Positions 32,034 through 44,291 of a stretch of DNA of 64,000 nucleotides are shown piece by piece. Numbering within the stretch: position 1 is the first letter of the stretch; each line of letters opens with the position of its first letter. The position numbers and the translations under genes are program-made. The DNA lies in the NCBI GenBank assembly GCA_013368315.1, contig JAACJM010000065.1:1-64000 (forward strand), written 5' to 3'. A model generated the notes under the pieces. That model searched no databases and was not told the origin of the DNA. It worked only from the letters and a program-made list of their open reading frames with translations. Source of the DNA: Tetrapyrgos nigripes (lineage: Eukaryota > Basidiomycota > Agaricomycetes > Agaricales > Campanellaceae).

Positions 32034-35000
32034 ATGCTGAAGTCTCCTCTGATATCTATTTTGAACCTTGTACTAGCTACTGTTGATCAGAATTCAATGC
32101 ATGTTCCTATACTAGTCAAGGGGAGAAAAGAAATTGTCAAAACACTAGCCCTCATAGACTCTGGAACTGGAGGAACCTTCGTCAGCCAAGCCTTGATTAA
32201 AAACACCAAATACCCACCAGAAAACTTCGAGATCCCATTTGAGTTTACAATGTAGACAGACCAAGAACAAAGAAGGAATGATCACCAACAGAGTACTTCT
32301 GCAGGTGAATATAGGAGGACAAAGAAGAGTCATCTTATTCTTGGTCTCAGGACTAGGAAAAGAAGACTTTATATTTGGATTTCCATGGCTACGAGAAACA
32401 AACCCGAACATAGACTGGAAAAAAGGAACTATTCAACTTGAATCCAGATTAGGATTTGCTTGATCCTTCACCAAACTCCAAGAGAAATGTTTTCAAAACA
32501 AATCTCTCAATCCTTTGGAAACATACAAACCTGAAATTCTAATTAGGGCGAAAACTACCCTTTCCCAAACCCTTGCACAAGAAGGGACAGAACTGAAAAA
32601 GGAAAAAACCCTAGAAGAACTGATACCAGATTACTGTATAAAATACAAAGAAGTTTTTGAAAAGAAAGCTTCTGAATGATTTCCAGAATCCCGACCATAT
32701 GATCATGCCATAGATCTGAAACCCAACTTCATCTCCAAAGACTGCAAAGTCTATCCTCTATCCCCCACAGAACAGAAACTTCAAGACGAGTTTATTGACA
32801 AAAATCTATGAAAAGGATATATTCAACCTTCGAAATCCCCTATGGCTTCCCCTTTCTTCTTTGTGGCCAAAAAGGAAAAAAGGAATGTTGAGGCCATATC
32901 AAGATTATTGAAGGTTGAATGAAGGAACAATCAAGAATAGTTATCCTTTACCATTGATTCCTGAACTGATCGACAAACTCAAAGGGGCAAAAATATTCAC
33001 AAAAATGGATTTACGTTGGGGATACAATAATGTTCAGATAAAGGATGGAGATCAGTGGAAAGCGGCATTCAAAACAAACAGAGGGTTGTTCAAACCAACA
33101 GTCATGTGGTTTGGAATGAGTAATTCCCCAGCCACATTCCAAGCACTTATGAACGACCTCTTTTGAGATATGATTGATGAAGGGTGGATAGTTATCTATA
33201 TGGATGATATCCTAATCTTCTCAAAAAACTTTGAAGAACACCGAATCAGAACTCTAAGAGTTCTAGAATGACTCCAAAAGAACGACTTGTTCTTGAAGCC
33301 GGAAAAATGCGAATTTGACAAAGAACAAGTAGGATTTTTGGGACTCATCGTCAGGCCTGACACCCTCACCATGGACCCTACAAAACTAGCAGGGATTCAA
33401 GATTGGAAAGCCCCAACGTCAGTCAAAGAAGTACAATCCTTCTTAGGATTTGGAAACTATTATAGGAAATTCATTGGAAGATATGCAGATATCATGAAAC
33501 CGCTTCACGGACTCACGCAAAAGGACAAGAAATACGAATAGACTCCAGAATGCCAAAAAGCATTCAACGAGTTAAAAAATAAATTCCTTCAAGAACCAGT
33601 CTTACGGATGCCGGACATAGAAAAACCATTCATCATTGAATGTGATGCCTCGAAATGGGCAACAGGAGCAGTACTCAAACAACAAGACATGAATGAGGAT
33701 TTGCATCCTTGTGGATACATTTCTCATGCTTTTACCAAAGCAGAAAGAAATTATGAAATCTATGACAGAGAGCTTTTAGCTATAGTCAAAGCTCTCAAAG
33801 CATGGAGACATTATCTACAAGGATCAAATCACGTAACCACTGTCTTGTCAGACCACAAAAATCTCACTTATTATCGAAATGCCCAGAAACTAAATCAACG
33901 ACAAGCCAGATGGAGCCTTTTCCTTTCCAAGTTTGATCTTAAACTGATTCATACTCTGGGAACGAAAATGATACAATCTGATGCCCTGTCCAGACAAGAA
34001 GACATGATCCCAGAAGAAGACACTGATAACGAAAACGTCACCATGCTCCCTGACAAACTCTTCGTTAGGATAGTGGACACAGAACTCCATTCCCTTATTG
34101 CAGAAAAAACTATGAAGGACAACTTGATATCAAAAGCAGTGGAAGCCTTGAAAACGAAAGGAATACCACCAATAAAATCCGCACTATCAGACTGGAAAAT
34201 CGAAGGAAACATCTTATTCTTCATGAATAGATGTTATGTACCAGATGATGAAGAATTGCAAAGGAACCTTGTAAAAAGATATCATGAAGGGATATCAACA
34301 GGACATCCTGGACAATACATGACACTGGAATTGATTCGAAGAGAATACTGGTGGCCAGGAATGTATTCTTTCATCAAACAATATGTAAAAGGATGTGCCA
34401 TTTGCCAACAAATGAAGATCAATACACATTCTACGACTCCACCTTTACATCCCATCCCAGGATCAAGAAACACCTTACCTTTCACTCATCTCACTATGGA
34501 TTTGATCACAGACTTACTGGAGATAGACAGAGACAATTCTATCTTGGTCGTGGTAGACCGTGTGGCTACAAAGGGGCAATTTTTATCTCTTGCCACAAAA
34601 CAATCGATGCAACCAGGATAGCTGTTCTTTTGTTAGACAATGTCTACAGAAGGTTTGGACTACCAGAGGAACTCATATTTGATCGAGACCCTAGATTTGC
34701 AGCAAATGTATTCCAAGAACTAGGACGACTTCTTGGAATTAAACTCTCTATGAGTACTGCATATCATCCACAAACCGATGGAGAAACTGAACAGGTCAAC
34801 CAAGAGCTGGAAACCTATCTTCAGTTGTTCTGTGCAAGGAACCAGGAGAGATGGAAGAAATCCTTGCCTATGGCAGAATTCACTCACAACAACCGAATTC
34901 ACACTGCAAGGAATCACTCCCCCTTCTACCTCATGATGGGGTACAATCCCAGACCCTTACCAGCAGCTTTCAGAGAAACTAACATACCAAGTGTAGCTGA

Positions 35001-35604
35001 CCGATTGGCCAGACTACAGAAAACCCAAGAAGAAACATTTGTGCTACACGAGTTAGCCAGACAGAAGATGATTGATTGATCCCACAAAAAATTCACGCCA
35101 TTCGAACAAGGACAAAAGGTATGGCTAGAAGCCAAGAACCTTCGACTCATGTATCCATCTAGAAAACTTGCACCATGAAGAGAGGGTCCATTCACTATCA
35201 ATAAAGTCTTAGGACCTTTGACATACAAACTAGACTTACCACCACAGTGGAAGATCCATCCTGTGTTTTACACTTCACTCTTAACTCCCTTCAATGAGAA
35301 TGAAGCGCATGGAAGAAACTTCCTAGAACCACCTCCAGATGTAATCGATGGACAAGAAGAATACAAAGTAGAGGCAATCCTTTCACACAAACCAAAGAAC
35401 AAACCTTGCTATTACCTTGTGTCTTGGAAAGGATACCCTTCCACCTTGAACTCATGGGAACCTGAAGGAAACCTGGAGAATGCCAAAGAAGAGCTTGAAG
35501 CATATAAAAAGAGGAACAAGTTGAAAGGAAAGACAACAGCGAAAGCTAAACCTCACAAAACCACCAGAACTCGAACAATTTCCCTTTCAACAACTTCTCT
35601 TTAA
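32034..35604 (+). pseudogene. pol of element G: protease, RT, RNase H, integrase, chromodomain
   Basis: Protease has LIDSGTGGTF near 32155 and [41 protein letters not shown], catalytic box YMDDILIFS near 33199-33225. RNase H: IECDASKWATGAVLKQ. Integrase zinc region YHEGISTGHPGQ ... GCAICQQ, core acidic residues in LTMDLITDLL, FDRDPRFAANVF and HPQTDGETEQVNQELE. The chromodomain at the end is YKVEAILSHK ... YLVSWKGYPSTLNSWEPEG. A frameshift near 34600 and stops near 33165, 33270, 33541 and 35080 disable it. The last open frame ends 35604. Confidence 0.9.
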
Positions 35605-35605
35605 C

Positions 35606-36280
35606 GCCATCCACATCCCCATTCCTCTTCCAGAGAAACCTATCAAAGACCACTTCACCATCACAAAAAAGATTCTAACCAACAACTCAAATGACAAAGA
35701 AGTACAACAAGCTCTAAAAAACTCGATTCATATCAAATCAGTGGCCAAAGCCATCTTTATGATGCAGAGACATAGACGCCTATTTCAACAGGCAATGAAG
35801 GAGGTAGATGAAGAGTTGGACAAACATATGAAGGAGATAGCAGACAAGGGGTTTGTGGGGAAATGGGAGAAACAGTCGGAGAAAAGAGAAAGGCTTCGTG
35901 CAGGTAGTGTGGCTAAAACCAGAGGAGTTTTCAAAAGACCAACTCTTAATAGCCCTGCCAGTAGCCGAGGCGGATCTGCATTCGGGACCAGGAATAGACC
36001 TATCATCATCGATCGAAGTCCCTCACCCACAAGCTCCAACACTGTTTGCTGCTACTGGTGCCACAAAGATAGACACTTTGCTAGTTCCTGCGAATGCTTC
36101 AACTGCTACATATGTGGGGAGTTCCAACCAGGTCACTACCCTTCTTGATGCCCTCATAAAAGCACAACTGGCAGAAATCAACACAACTATAGACCGGATT
36201 CACCAGAGCTTGACCCAGAAGGAGGATTAGACGATGTAGCATGGGCAAACATCACTGGAGAGCCAATGGCGGATTATTGA
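35606..36280 (+). pseudogene. Extra ORF of element G with two zinc-knuckle-like motifs (one stop)
   Basis: Begins in another frame right at the pol stop and runs to TGA at 36278-36280, with one internal TGA at 36149. A Lys/Glu-rich helical region (RLFQQAMKEVDEELDKHMKE) is followed by a basic linker, then C-YW-C-HKDR-H-FASS-C (a standard CX2CX4HX4C knuckle) and C-YI-C-GEFQPG-H-YPS-stop-C. It lies between the chromodomain and the polypurine tract. I infer a nucleic-acid-binding accessory protein, possibly made by frameshift or from a separate message; no start codon is certain (first ATG 35741). Confidence 0.6.
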
Positions 36281-36312
36281 AGTTGGAAACTTCAATCTTG
36301 AAAAGGGGGTAA

Positions 36313-36820
36313 TGTTACAATTTCTTACCCCTATTCTATAGGACTCTCTGACTCGCTCTTTCTTTCCTTTACTTTGTTTCATTTCTTCTTATCTAACACA
36401 TGTTTCCCTTTCATTCACCATGCTCTATCCTTGCTTTCTTTCTTACATGTGTAGTACACATGTCTATTATTACTTACACATTGCTTACATGCATCACATG
36501 CATGTTTCCTCTACTCTTATCTTACACATGCATCATATGCATGTTTCTTATTACTTACATGCTGTTTGACATAGCTACTACAGATGATTTACATGCTTTA
36601 CACATATTGTACTTTGACTCGTAGTTACAAGACATCCTTGTATATAGGTAGAGTACTCTTCGAGCTAGATTCCCCAGCTCGACCTTATACATCTTTCTAC
36701 AAGTCTTACTTCAAGTAACACTTGTCTTCAGAAGTCTTGCTCAAACCTTTCTTCGATAGAAAGGCTCAACGAACAAACGAATGAAAGGCGAAACCTTGAA
36801 GTACGACTTCTGTCATAACA
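36313..36820 (+). repeat. 3' LTR of element G
   Basis: 508 bp, TGTTACAATTTC...GTCATAACA; differs from the 5' LTR by scattered substitutions and an 18-bp insertion, so G is not very recent. Confidence 0.92.
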
Positions 36821-36825
36821 GATTT

Positions 36826-37663
36826 TCTACATTTCATTTCAGATCAAGGACTGCAATTTGCAGCCAAAGTTATGCAGATGCTACTTGAACAGTTGGGGAT
36901 CAAATCCAATCTCACATCAGGATACCATCCACAAGCCAATGGACAGGAAGTAGAGAAGTATCTTCAATTGTTTGTAAATTGATGACAGGACAATTGGGCT
37001 GAGTTTGTTATTAATTCCCAAACTCACTCTGCTCACAACATGTCACCCTTCAAAGTGACTTACGGCTATCTACCACTCTTCAATATACCAGTGGGAAGGC
37101 ACTCAGGGATTCCAGAAGTGGAGAAGTGGATTGACATTCTGTGAGAAGTTCAGAAGGATGCAGGGGCAGCTCTTCATTTGGGAAAGAGGCAACAGAAGGA
37201 GGGGTATGAACAAGGAAAAAGGAAAGCACACAAATTCAAGGCTGGAGATTACATGTGGCTGAGTGCAGAGGATATAGATCTGAAGTTGTCAAGTGAGAAG
37301 TTGGGGGACAGGCAGTTAGGACCATATGAAATTCTGGACTATCACTTGGATTTGCCAACAGGGTTGGATCATATTCATCCTGTGTTCCACGTCAACAAAC
37401 TCTATTCATTTAGAGGAAATGAAGTCAACAGTTTATTTACAGAAGAGCCAGAACCTATCTATCTAGAGGAGGGGGATGAGCCAGAGTATGAAGTAGACAA
37501 GATTTTGGATAGTCAGATTCAGTGGCGAAGAATAGAGTACTTTGTAAAGTGGAAGGGGTATAATGAAGGGCATAATTCCTGGGAGCCAATCTACAACCTT
37601 GACAATGCAAAATGCTTGATAATGGCATTTCACAAGAAGTATCCAAAAGCTCCAAGGATTTGA
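36826..37663 (+). pseudogene. pol of element H, last part: integrase and chromodomain
   Basis: Resumes the integrase core after element G (DQGLQFAAKVMQMLLEQLG, GYHPQANGQE), then the open frame 37178-37663 with the C-terminal barrel (DHIHPVFHVNKLYSF) and a chromodomain (YEVDKILDSQI ... YFVKWKGYNEGHNSWEPI). Stops occur upstream of 37178. Confidence 0.85.
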
Positions 37664-37680
37664 CTCATTGAGGGGGGTAA

Positions 37681-37992
37681 TGTCATGACAGTATTATTTC
37701 AGGATATTTTCATTCATTTTCTGTTTCTTCATCAGTCACTGCCTTTTGATCATCATTTCATTCATCCTTTGCCCTATCTTTTGTTCATCTTTCTTTACCA
37801 TCTATGCACAGCTACTATCCCCTGTTTCATCATTTCTTTATCTTTTTATGATACATCTCTTACAGGAACACTACACACAGCTTGTTCATCTTTTGTTCAT
37901 CTTTTTATGATATATCTCTTACAAGGACAATAGGCTGTACTTTGATTGTTTTGGACAGTTCTCTGATTCCTTTCTTCACTTTTCTCAGCTAC
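37681..37992 (+). repeat. 3' LTR of element H, left part
   Basis: Begins TGTCATGACAG after the polypurine tract GAGGGGGGTAA. Interrupted at 37992 by element D; the sequence resumes at 46320, and the joined sequence matches the solo LTR at 31278-31731. It contains a local duplication of the TTCATCTTTTTATGATA segment not seen in the solo copy. Confidence 0.88.
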
Positions 37993-38620
37993 TGTTAAGT
38001 CCAGGTGGATCCTAGTGCTAGGAAACACTTTTAGGAAAGAGTGGAACAATGATGAATCTGGATGGAACTGGACAGGAAGGGAATAGACAGGAAGAGAGGT
38101 TCCAGTCAGAACGACTGGGAAGTCAAGACAAAAAGTTAATGGCACTATTAGTACCACCTCACTGGTTGTCTAACAGAATTGATCAGAAAGGATAGGAGAC
38201 CAGCTAAATCAATTTTAGACTTAAGCTATCTACTACAGAGTTGCTAGCTTAAGTACTACTTCGGAATTGTACAGAAACAAGATAGGAAAGAATCAGAAAT
38301 GAAAGGTAATATAACTAAAATAAGTATTGACAAAGGGAATGCTCAATTTGCTATCATTGCGTGGAAACCCTTTGGAAAGAAAAGGAAGGGGAGCACATGG
38401 TGCTACAAGATATGAAACGGAAATGTGAGAAGTATGAATGCGAGCTGTCCAGTTAGGATCTGATGGGAAATGTGGACTAAATGGATTTGTGGCAACTTGG
38501 ATATGAATCAGAAATGAAAATGAATCGGGAATGAATTGGAAATGAAATGGAATGAAAAGGAAGAGTCAGAAAGTATTTGGAAACGATCAGAAAGAGTTAT
38601 GAAAATGCATAGGCTTTACA
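37993..38620 (-). repeat. 3' LTR of element D
   Basis: 628 bp, TGTTAAGTCC...GGCTTTACA on the plus strand; next to it GTATCCCCCTC is the complement of the polypurine tract. Confidence 0.92.
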
Positions 38621-38831
38621 GTATCCCCCTCTTAGGCCTCAAGCCCTCAAGAGGCATGGAAAAAGATAGGGTCCATAAGGAATTGAAGTTATGAAACAAT
38701 AAAACAAAAATAGAACAAGAGTGGACCCCAAATCAGAACAATAAGACACAGAATCAGAATGGGGTTAAGTTACCAGATTTAGAAATATAATTTAGAAAAT
38801 AATGGGGATGGTCCATGCGCAATTTGAGAGG

Positions 38832-38839
38832 TATAAATA
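38832..38839 (+). promoter_or_regulatory. TATA box of the accessory gene in element D
   Basis: TATAAATA, 52 bp before the ATG at 38891, in the same place as the TATA box of the intact A copy. Confidence 0.6.
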
Positions 38840-38890
38840 GGGGGCACCTCAGAAACCATCAAACTCAACTTCATCGTTTGAATCCCCAAC

Positions 38891-39946
38891 ATGTCATCCA
38901 TTGCATCTTCTTCCACTGCTTTTGTACATGAGCCACTCGATGTTTCTGCCCTTCTTTCTGCTTTCATGGTCAAGTGAAGAAACAAGCACCCAGAACCTAC
39001 AGTCCTGCAAGAGCCGACACTTGTGGAAAGCCTATCCCACCTATTGCTCATGCATCGGAAAAGTTGGCAATCTGTAGAGAGAATGTGACAGGTGAGTACC
39101 AGTTTAATCACAGATAACGTGGATTCTAACTTTAATTTTGATAGCCCATGACAATCACAACAAGTTGCAAGGAGAGTTTGACACTGCACAAGAACTTTGA
39201 GAGACATGGGAAGATAATTGGAAAGATGCAGAAGGTACAAAGCAGGCAGAATTGGAGGCAGAAGAGGCAAAGAGGTTAGCAGAGTGGGTGGAGAAGGAGG
39301 ATGCTTAGAAGGAGGTGGAAAGGCTGCAGGAAGAAGAGGAATGAAGGAAGCAGCAGGAAACGAGGAATGCTGAGCTGGAAGACAAAAAAGACAGGGAAGG
39401 TGAAGAGGATGAGGGAGAGGTCATCAGTGCAGGTAAATCAAAGCCTATGGTAGAGCTCTGGAAGAGGCAGGTCAGCATGGAAAACACAGAAGCAGGTCTG
39501 TTGAAGAGGATATGGTCTTCATTGGAGAATGAGGAGGTAAGTTATTGGTTTTCCCATATGGGCTCTGCTAGTTTCCTACAGCCTTGCACCTTTTGCACTG
39601 GGAAAAAGCAGCCTTGTTTCCGTCAGGAAACTGGAGAATTGGGTACGGTCCAGAAAGCATGTCAAGCATGCTTTGAGAAGAAGCACTCTTGTTCCCTCAG
39701 GTCCGAACTGGGAATCCTCAGAATTCAGCTTGCTATCCTCCACCATACAATCATGGCCATGGTGAAGAAACAGGAAATTAGGTTGGATTTGACAGATAAT
39801 GAAGAGGACACAAGGGATCAGATGACGTTGCGAATTCCAGAAGGGATGGAGCAGAAAGGGAGGAAGAGAAAAGGAAAATGAAAGGGAAAAAGTACCAGAT
39901 CCCAGAACAAGCCAACGTCAAAAGCCACTGTGGATGACAATGACTA
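38891..39946 (+). pseudogene. Antisense Zn2Cys6 gene of element D, with stops
   Basis: Opposite in strand to pol and the counterpart of 934-1955. It starts MSSIASSSTAFVHEPLDVSALL. Intron 1 has donor GTGAGTACC near 39091 and a CTAAC branch site, ending GATAG. A Glu/Lys-rich coiled-coil region (LEAEEAKRLAEWVEKED) follows. Intron 2 (39536-39580, GTAAGT...CTACAG, 45 nt) lies at the same place as in A. The cluster is C-TF-C-TGKKQP-C-x14-C-QA-C-FEKKHS-C. In-frame TGA/TAG codons occur near 38974, 39198, 39307, 39342 and 39879; the family C-terminus SKATVDDND ends at 39946. Confidence 0.78.
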
Positions 39947-40195
39947 GGGAATGTCTCAGAAATGGATGGAACGGACTTGTAGAATATTGTATATAGATAT
40001 TGCATGTAATGGATACTCAACTGGACCCAGATGGGCAAAAAACTTTCTTGGAAATTTTGAAGTGTGAATAAGATCAGAACTGAAAGGAAAGATGAATCAA
40101 GTGCATGTAATATGATTATAAAATGGAAATGAATTGGAATACTTTGGAAGAGACTTGGAAATGGTAGAGACAGACAAAACAGCACTTGGAAGCAC

Positions 40196-43100
40196 TTACA
40201 ATGGAAGTGGACCAGGTTTTGTTAGATTCTTCTTGTGAAAATCTACAATAGCTTCATTGGCAGTAAGCTCATCCACCGGAATCCATGAGAATTCCTCATC
40301 AGTGCCTTCATAACCAGACCACTGTACCATATATAAAAGAGGACATTTCCAGTGGTGCCAATCAATTTTCGAGTCTAAGATTTCAGTGATCTCATACTGG
40401 AGTTCACCTTCAATCTCAACTGGGGCCAGTGGATCTGGATGGCAATTCAGAATGGTGTTGGGAACAGCAGGTTTAAGTTGGGACACATAGAAGACAGGAT
40501 GGATAGCACAGAGATGGTTGGGAAGCTTTAGGGTATATGACAGAGAGCTAGGACAAGCAATGACTTTGAAAGGGCCTAGGAACTTTTCGGAAAACTTTGG
40601 AGTAGGTTGGGTAGTCTCAATATGTTTGGCTGATACAAAGACTTCAGAACTGATAGAGTATCCAGTAAATCCAGATGACGTTTATTGCCTTGAACCTTGT
40701 AGCATTGCTGAGCTTCCCAGATCTCATCCCAGAGGAAGGTATGAAGTTCCTTGAGATTGATGATGAAATGTCAGGCATGCTCAGAAGCGAGGTTGTAGTC
40801 CAGATGGAAACCCTTGTTTGCAAAGAAAGGAGTGATTCCAGTGGAAGTGTTCAGAGCGTTGTTGTAAGCAAACTCAGAAATGGGAAGTAGGGAGGACCAG
40901 TTGTCCTGTTGATAGGAACAATAGATCTGGATGTACTGCTCGAGTGTTTGGTTGGTACACTCAGTCTGTCTGTCAGCTTCCAGGTGATAACCTGAAGTGA
41001 AGTGAAGTTCCATGTCTAAGGCCTTGCCTAAGGACCAGAAGAAATGGGAAACGAATTCAGAACCACGGTCAGAAGTGACATGGTTAGGAACGCCATGTTT
41101 AGAGAAGATGTGAGTTGTTCCAAGGTAATAGTATCATGGGTTTGGATGCTCGGTCCACAATTACCAGGATCGCTGTATATCTGTTGGAATCCAGTAATTG
41201 CTCAATAAAATCCACGGAAATTGAATCCCAGGGACGGACCGGCACAGGAAGGGGTTTGAGTAGACCATAGGGGCGATGTCAACAAGGCTTGTTGTGACCA
41301 CAAACTGTGCAGGAAGATACATAGTCCCAGATGAATTCCCAGATCTTTGGCCAAGTGTAATGCCATCAGATAAGATCGAAGTGTCCCACAAGTGGATGGT
41401 CATGGTGCTGATGCAATACTTGAAGTTGGAGGTCAGAATCTGCAGGAACGAATATCCTGTCGTCTAAGCATAGAAGTCCTGAGTCATCAAGTTTCCATCG
41501 GGATGCATCCAGATCCTGAGCAAGCTTAAGCCCAGCTTGAGATTCCAGATCAGAAGCATAGGATTCCCAAATAGTGGAATGATGACTGATGCATGGAGCA
41601 TTGGACCTTCCAGGAAAGAAGCTTGGAGTGACTCAGAAAGTTGTTTGTGAGTAAAGACTGGACAGAAATTCTGCAGATTGACCTTGGCGTAGCCACTATC
41701 CCCCTCTTTTGGGTAGGCGTCCCACCATCTAGTAAGAGAATCTGGTTTGGCACCCAATTTACCTGGTCAGAACCAAATAATGAGATTGAATCTGGAAAGG
41801 TACTCAGACCACCATACTTGACATCAAGTAAGAATTTTGGTAGTTAAAAAATATTCCAAATTCTTATGGTCTGTGACAACATCAATAGGGGATCTGGAGC
41901 CTTCCAGGTAATGCCACCAAATACAGAATGCTTCCTTATCCTGGACGTCGTAATTGAGTTCAGCAGCATGAAGGGTGTGGGAATGGAATGCAGAATAAAG
42001 CTGATTAGCAGTGCCCATTCTTGTGTTTTCGGAGTTTTCCGGATGCTGATGGGCCAAGTCTCAGCTAAATTCTGGTTTGAATGAACACTGGCCCACTTTG
42101 CAGCCCCTAAAACACGAGGCACCTGTCAGTCCATCCTTCATGCCCAACGACCACAATCAACAGAGGCTACAAGCCATTGTTGCTTTCCTCTCATCAATTC
42201 TAGAGCCTTAGAACATACAAGATAGGTATAAGGATTGGGATTGTAGGCAAAGCCATATGGAGGTATGAAATTCTGAGCCATGTATTAGTGAATAGCTGAA
42301 GGTAGAGTATGTATGTAGAAGGACTAAATGAAGGGTGAATGAAGGGAGGTGTTGAGCTCTAGACGCGACAGTGCTTGTGTAAGTGTTTTTCCCTTACTAA
42401 GCCTCAGCTAAGTGGTGGCTAAAAATTTTGACAGCTCAGAGAAATCCAAAGGCTGCTGCTAATCAGCTCTAATTATATTGGAGGGACAGGATAGCTGCAA
42501 TAGCATAGTTGGAAGCATCAGTTTCGACAATGATCTGTTGGTTTGGTACCAGTGACCAAGGACTGGCTTAAGGTATTCAAAAGATTGTTGGCATACCTGT
42601 GTACATTTCCACAGGATAGCTTTTCGGGTGAGACAGGTGAGGGGTGCAACAATGTTGGAATAATTATATATGAACCACCTGTAGAAATTACAGAATCTGA
42701 GGAAGGACTGTATATCCCAGACTTTCCAAGGAATGGGCCAGTCCAGAATAGTGCAGATTTTAGCAGGATCCATCATAAGACCCTCGGGAGAGAGAATGTA
42801 GCCTAGGTACTCCACAGTATCAACAGAAAAGAAGCATTTTTCAGGATTGACAAAGAGTCTGTGCTGGTGGAGCCAGCAGAACACTTCCTGTATGTGCTTC
42901 CTGTGATCCTCCTCGTTTTCCAAGTAAATCAGGACATCGTCCAGATAAACAATAACAGTAATGTAGAGGAGATCCTTGAAGATGTTGTTGATAAAGCACT
43001 GGAAAGCGGTGGGAGCGTTACTGAGACTGAAAGGCATAACTTTCCATTTGAAGGAACCATAGTGGGTCCAGAAAGCAGTTTTCCATTCGTCTCCCTCAGC

Positions 43101-44199
43101 GATGCGAACCAAGTGGTAAGTGTGACGTAAGTCCAGCTTAGTATAGATCTTTGCATGCCTAGGAGTGTCTAAAAGCTCAGAAATGAGTGGAAGTGGATAC
43201 CTATCCTTCTTTGTGATGGCATTGAGGCCACGGAAGTCAACACAGAGCTGAAGCTCTCTTTTTTCTTTTTCACAAAGAGGACCAGAGCTGTGAAGAAAGA
43301 GGACAAGGGTTTGATAAAACCCATGGCAAGATGTTTGTCTATGAATTTCCATAATTCCCCTAGTTCCCAATCAGATACTGGATAAATCCAGGTGACTGGT
43401 GGAGGTGCACCATCGACCAAATTGATTTTGAGATCGTAGGGACGATGTGGAGCCAGTTTATCTGAGAGTCCTTCATCAAAAACATCGGAAAAGTCAGCTA
43501 GATACTTGGGGGCCTTCAGATCGGGCTTGGATTCCGAGTTTGATGTGGATGCAGCCTGAGCCTGTACCTCTGGTTCCAGATTGAGTCAGAGAACCATTGG
43601 ATCCAGCTGATCTTGTTTACAACAGCAATGGAAAGCTGCTGCTCCAATGATAGTGATATGGGTGTCATTGACAGAGGACACCATTTGCATGACAAAAGGA
43701 TAGGAATATATGGGTTTGTTCAGCCAGGGAGGTTTCTTGGAGCAAGTGGATGGCTTTGAAGCTGGAAGTGGTGTGGAAACTGGGGGACCCAGGTCAGCGA
43801 CAGATGGTGACACACAGGGTCCAGAGCTTGGGGAGACAGCAACCAGTTTGGGCCCACAGAATGTGATGTTTCCTTTTGCCCAGTCAACCAACAGGTTGTA
43901 GTGGGAAAGAAAACTATATCCTAGGACGCCCTTACAAGTTGAGTCAAGATTAGTGACATAGAAGTCAAGGGAAACTCACTTCCCCATCAGCATACTTTAT
44001 TGATTGTACACAGGACAGATCCATCAAGCAGACATAGACAAACGGGAGAAATGGGAACAGTAGGTAGGGAATGTTTGGAAACATATTGGAAGTCAATAAA
44101 ACAATCTGACAAGCCAGAATCCAAAAGTGAAGGAAAAGAAAGGAAAATGTTCAGTTTGTCAGTATGAGATATATACAATGGAAGTGTAAGGGATTTCAT
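40196..44199 (-). pseudogene. pol of element D
   Basis: From right to left: protease region (44199-43586, SLLDSGLSDCFIDF), RT (43420-42459) with LCVDFRGLNAITKKDRYPLP and intact box YLDDVLIYL, RNase H (about 42480-41824, AAELNYDVQDKEAFCIW) broken by an insertion at 41999-42468, integrase (41403-40771, ELHFTSGYHLEADRQTE) and chromodomain (40486-40196, YEITEILDSKI, VQWSGYEGTDEEFSW). The RT stretch is the longest open part; stops and frameshifts elsewhere. Confidence 0.88.
41999..42468 (-). mobile_element. 470-bp inverted-repeat insertion with a captured gene fragment
   Basis: Ends 41999-42011 and 42456-42468 are perfect 13-bp inverted repeats (AGCTGATTAGCAG). The segment interrupts the RNase H of element D; copy B lacks it. 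A TTA lies at each junction within one base, a possible 3-bp duplication. On the minus strand it encodes, after an untranslated-looking leader, MAQNFIPPYGFAYNPNPYTY then more open sequence (VLGAAKWASVHSNQNLAETW) with two stops between. I do not recognise the protein. Confidence 0.6.
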
Positions 44200-44291
44200 G
44201 GAAAGAGCAGTGGCATTGAGAGTGACCTCTTGTATGGCACAATCCTAGTCAACGCAACTCCGATCTCATGCTGAGGTACCAGAGCTGCAGA

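Larger units (their letters stand above)
29823..36820 (+). mobile_element. Ty3/gypsy chromodomain element G
   Basis: Exact 5-bp duplication GATTT at 29818-29822 and 36821-36825, LTRs at both ends, polypurine tract AAAAGGGGGTAA before the 3' LTR. Order: gag (split by a solo H LTR), protease, RT, RNase H, integrase, chromodomain, then an extra ORF with zinc knuckles. Several stops make this copy defective. Confidence 0.95.

Noticed and set aside
36401..36600. Short ORFs with predicted membrane-like segments in the G LTRs (also at 29910-30209 and 17137-17452)
   Set aside because: They are chance frames in the AT-rich LTR; they differ between LTR copies and have no start context.
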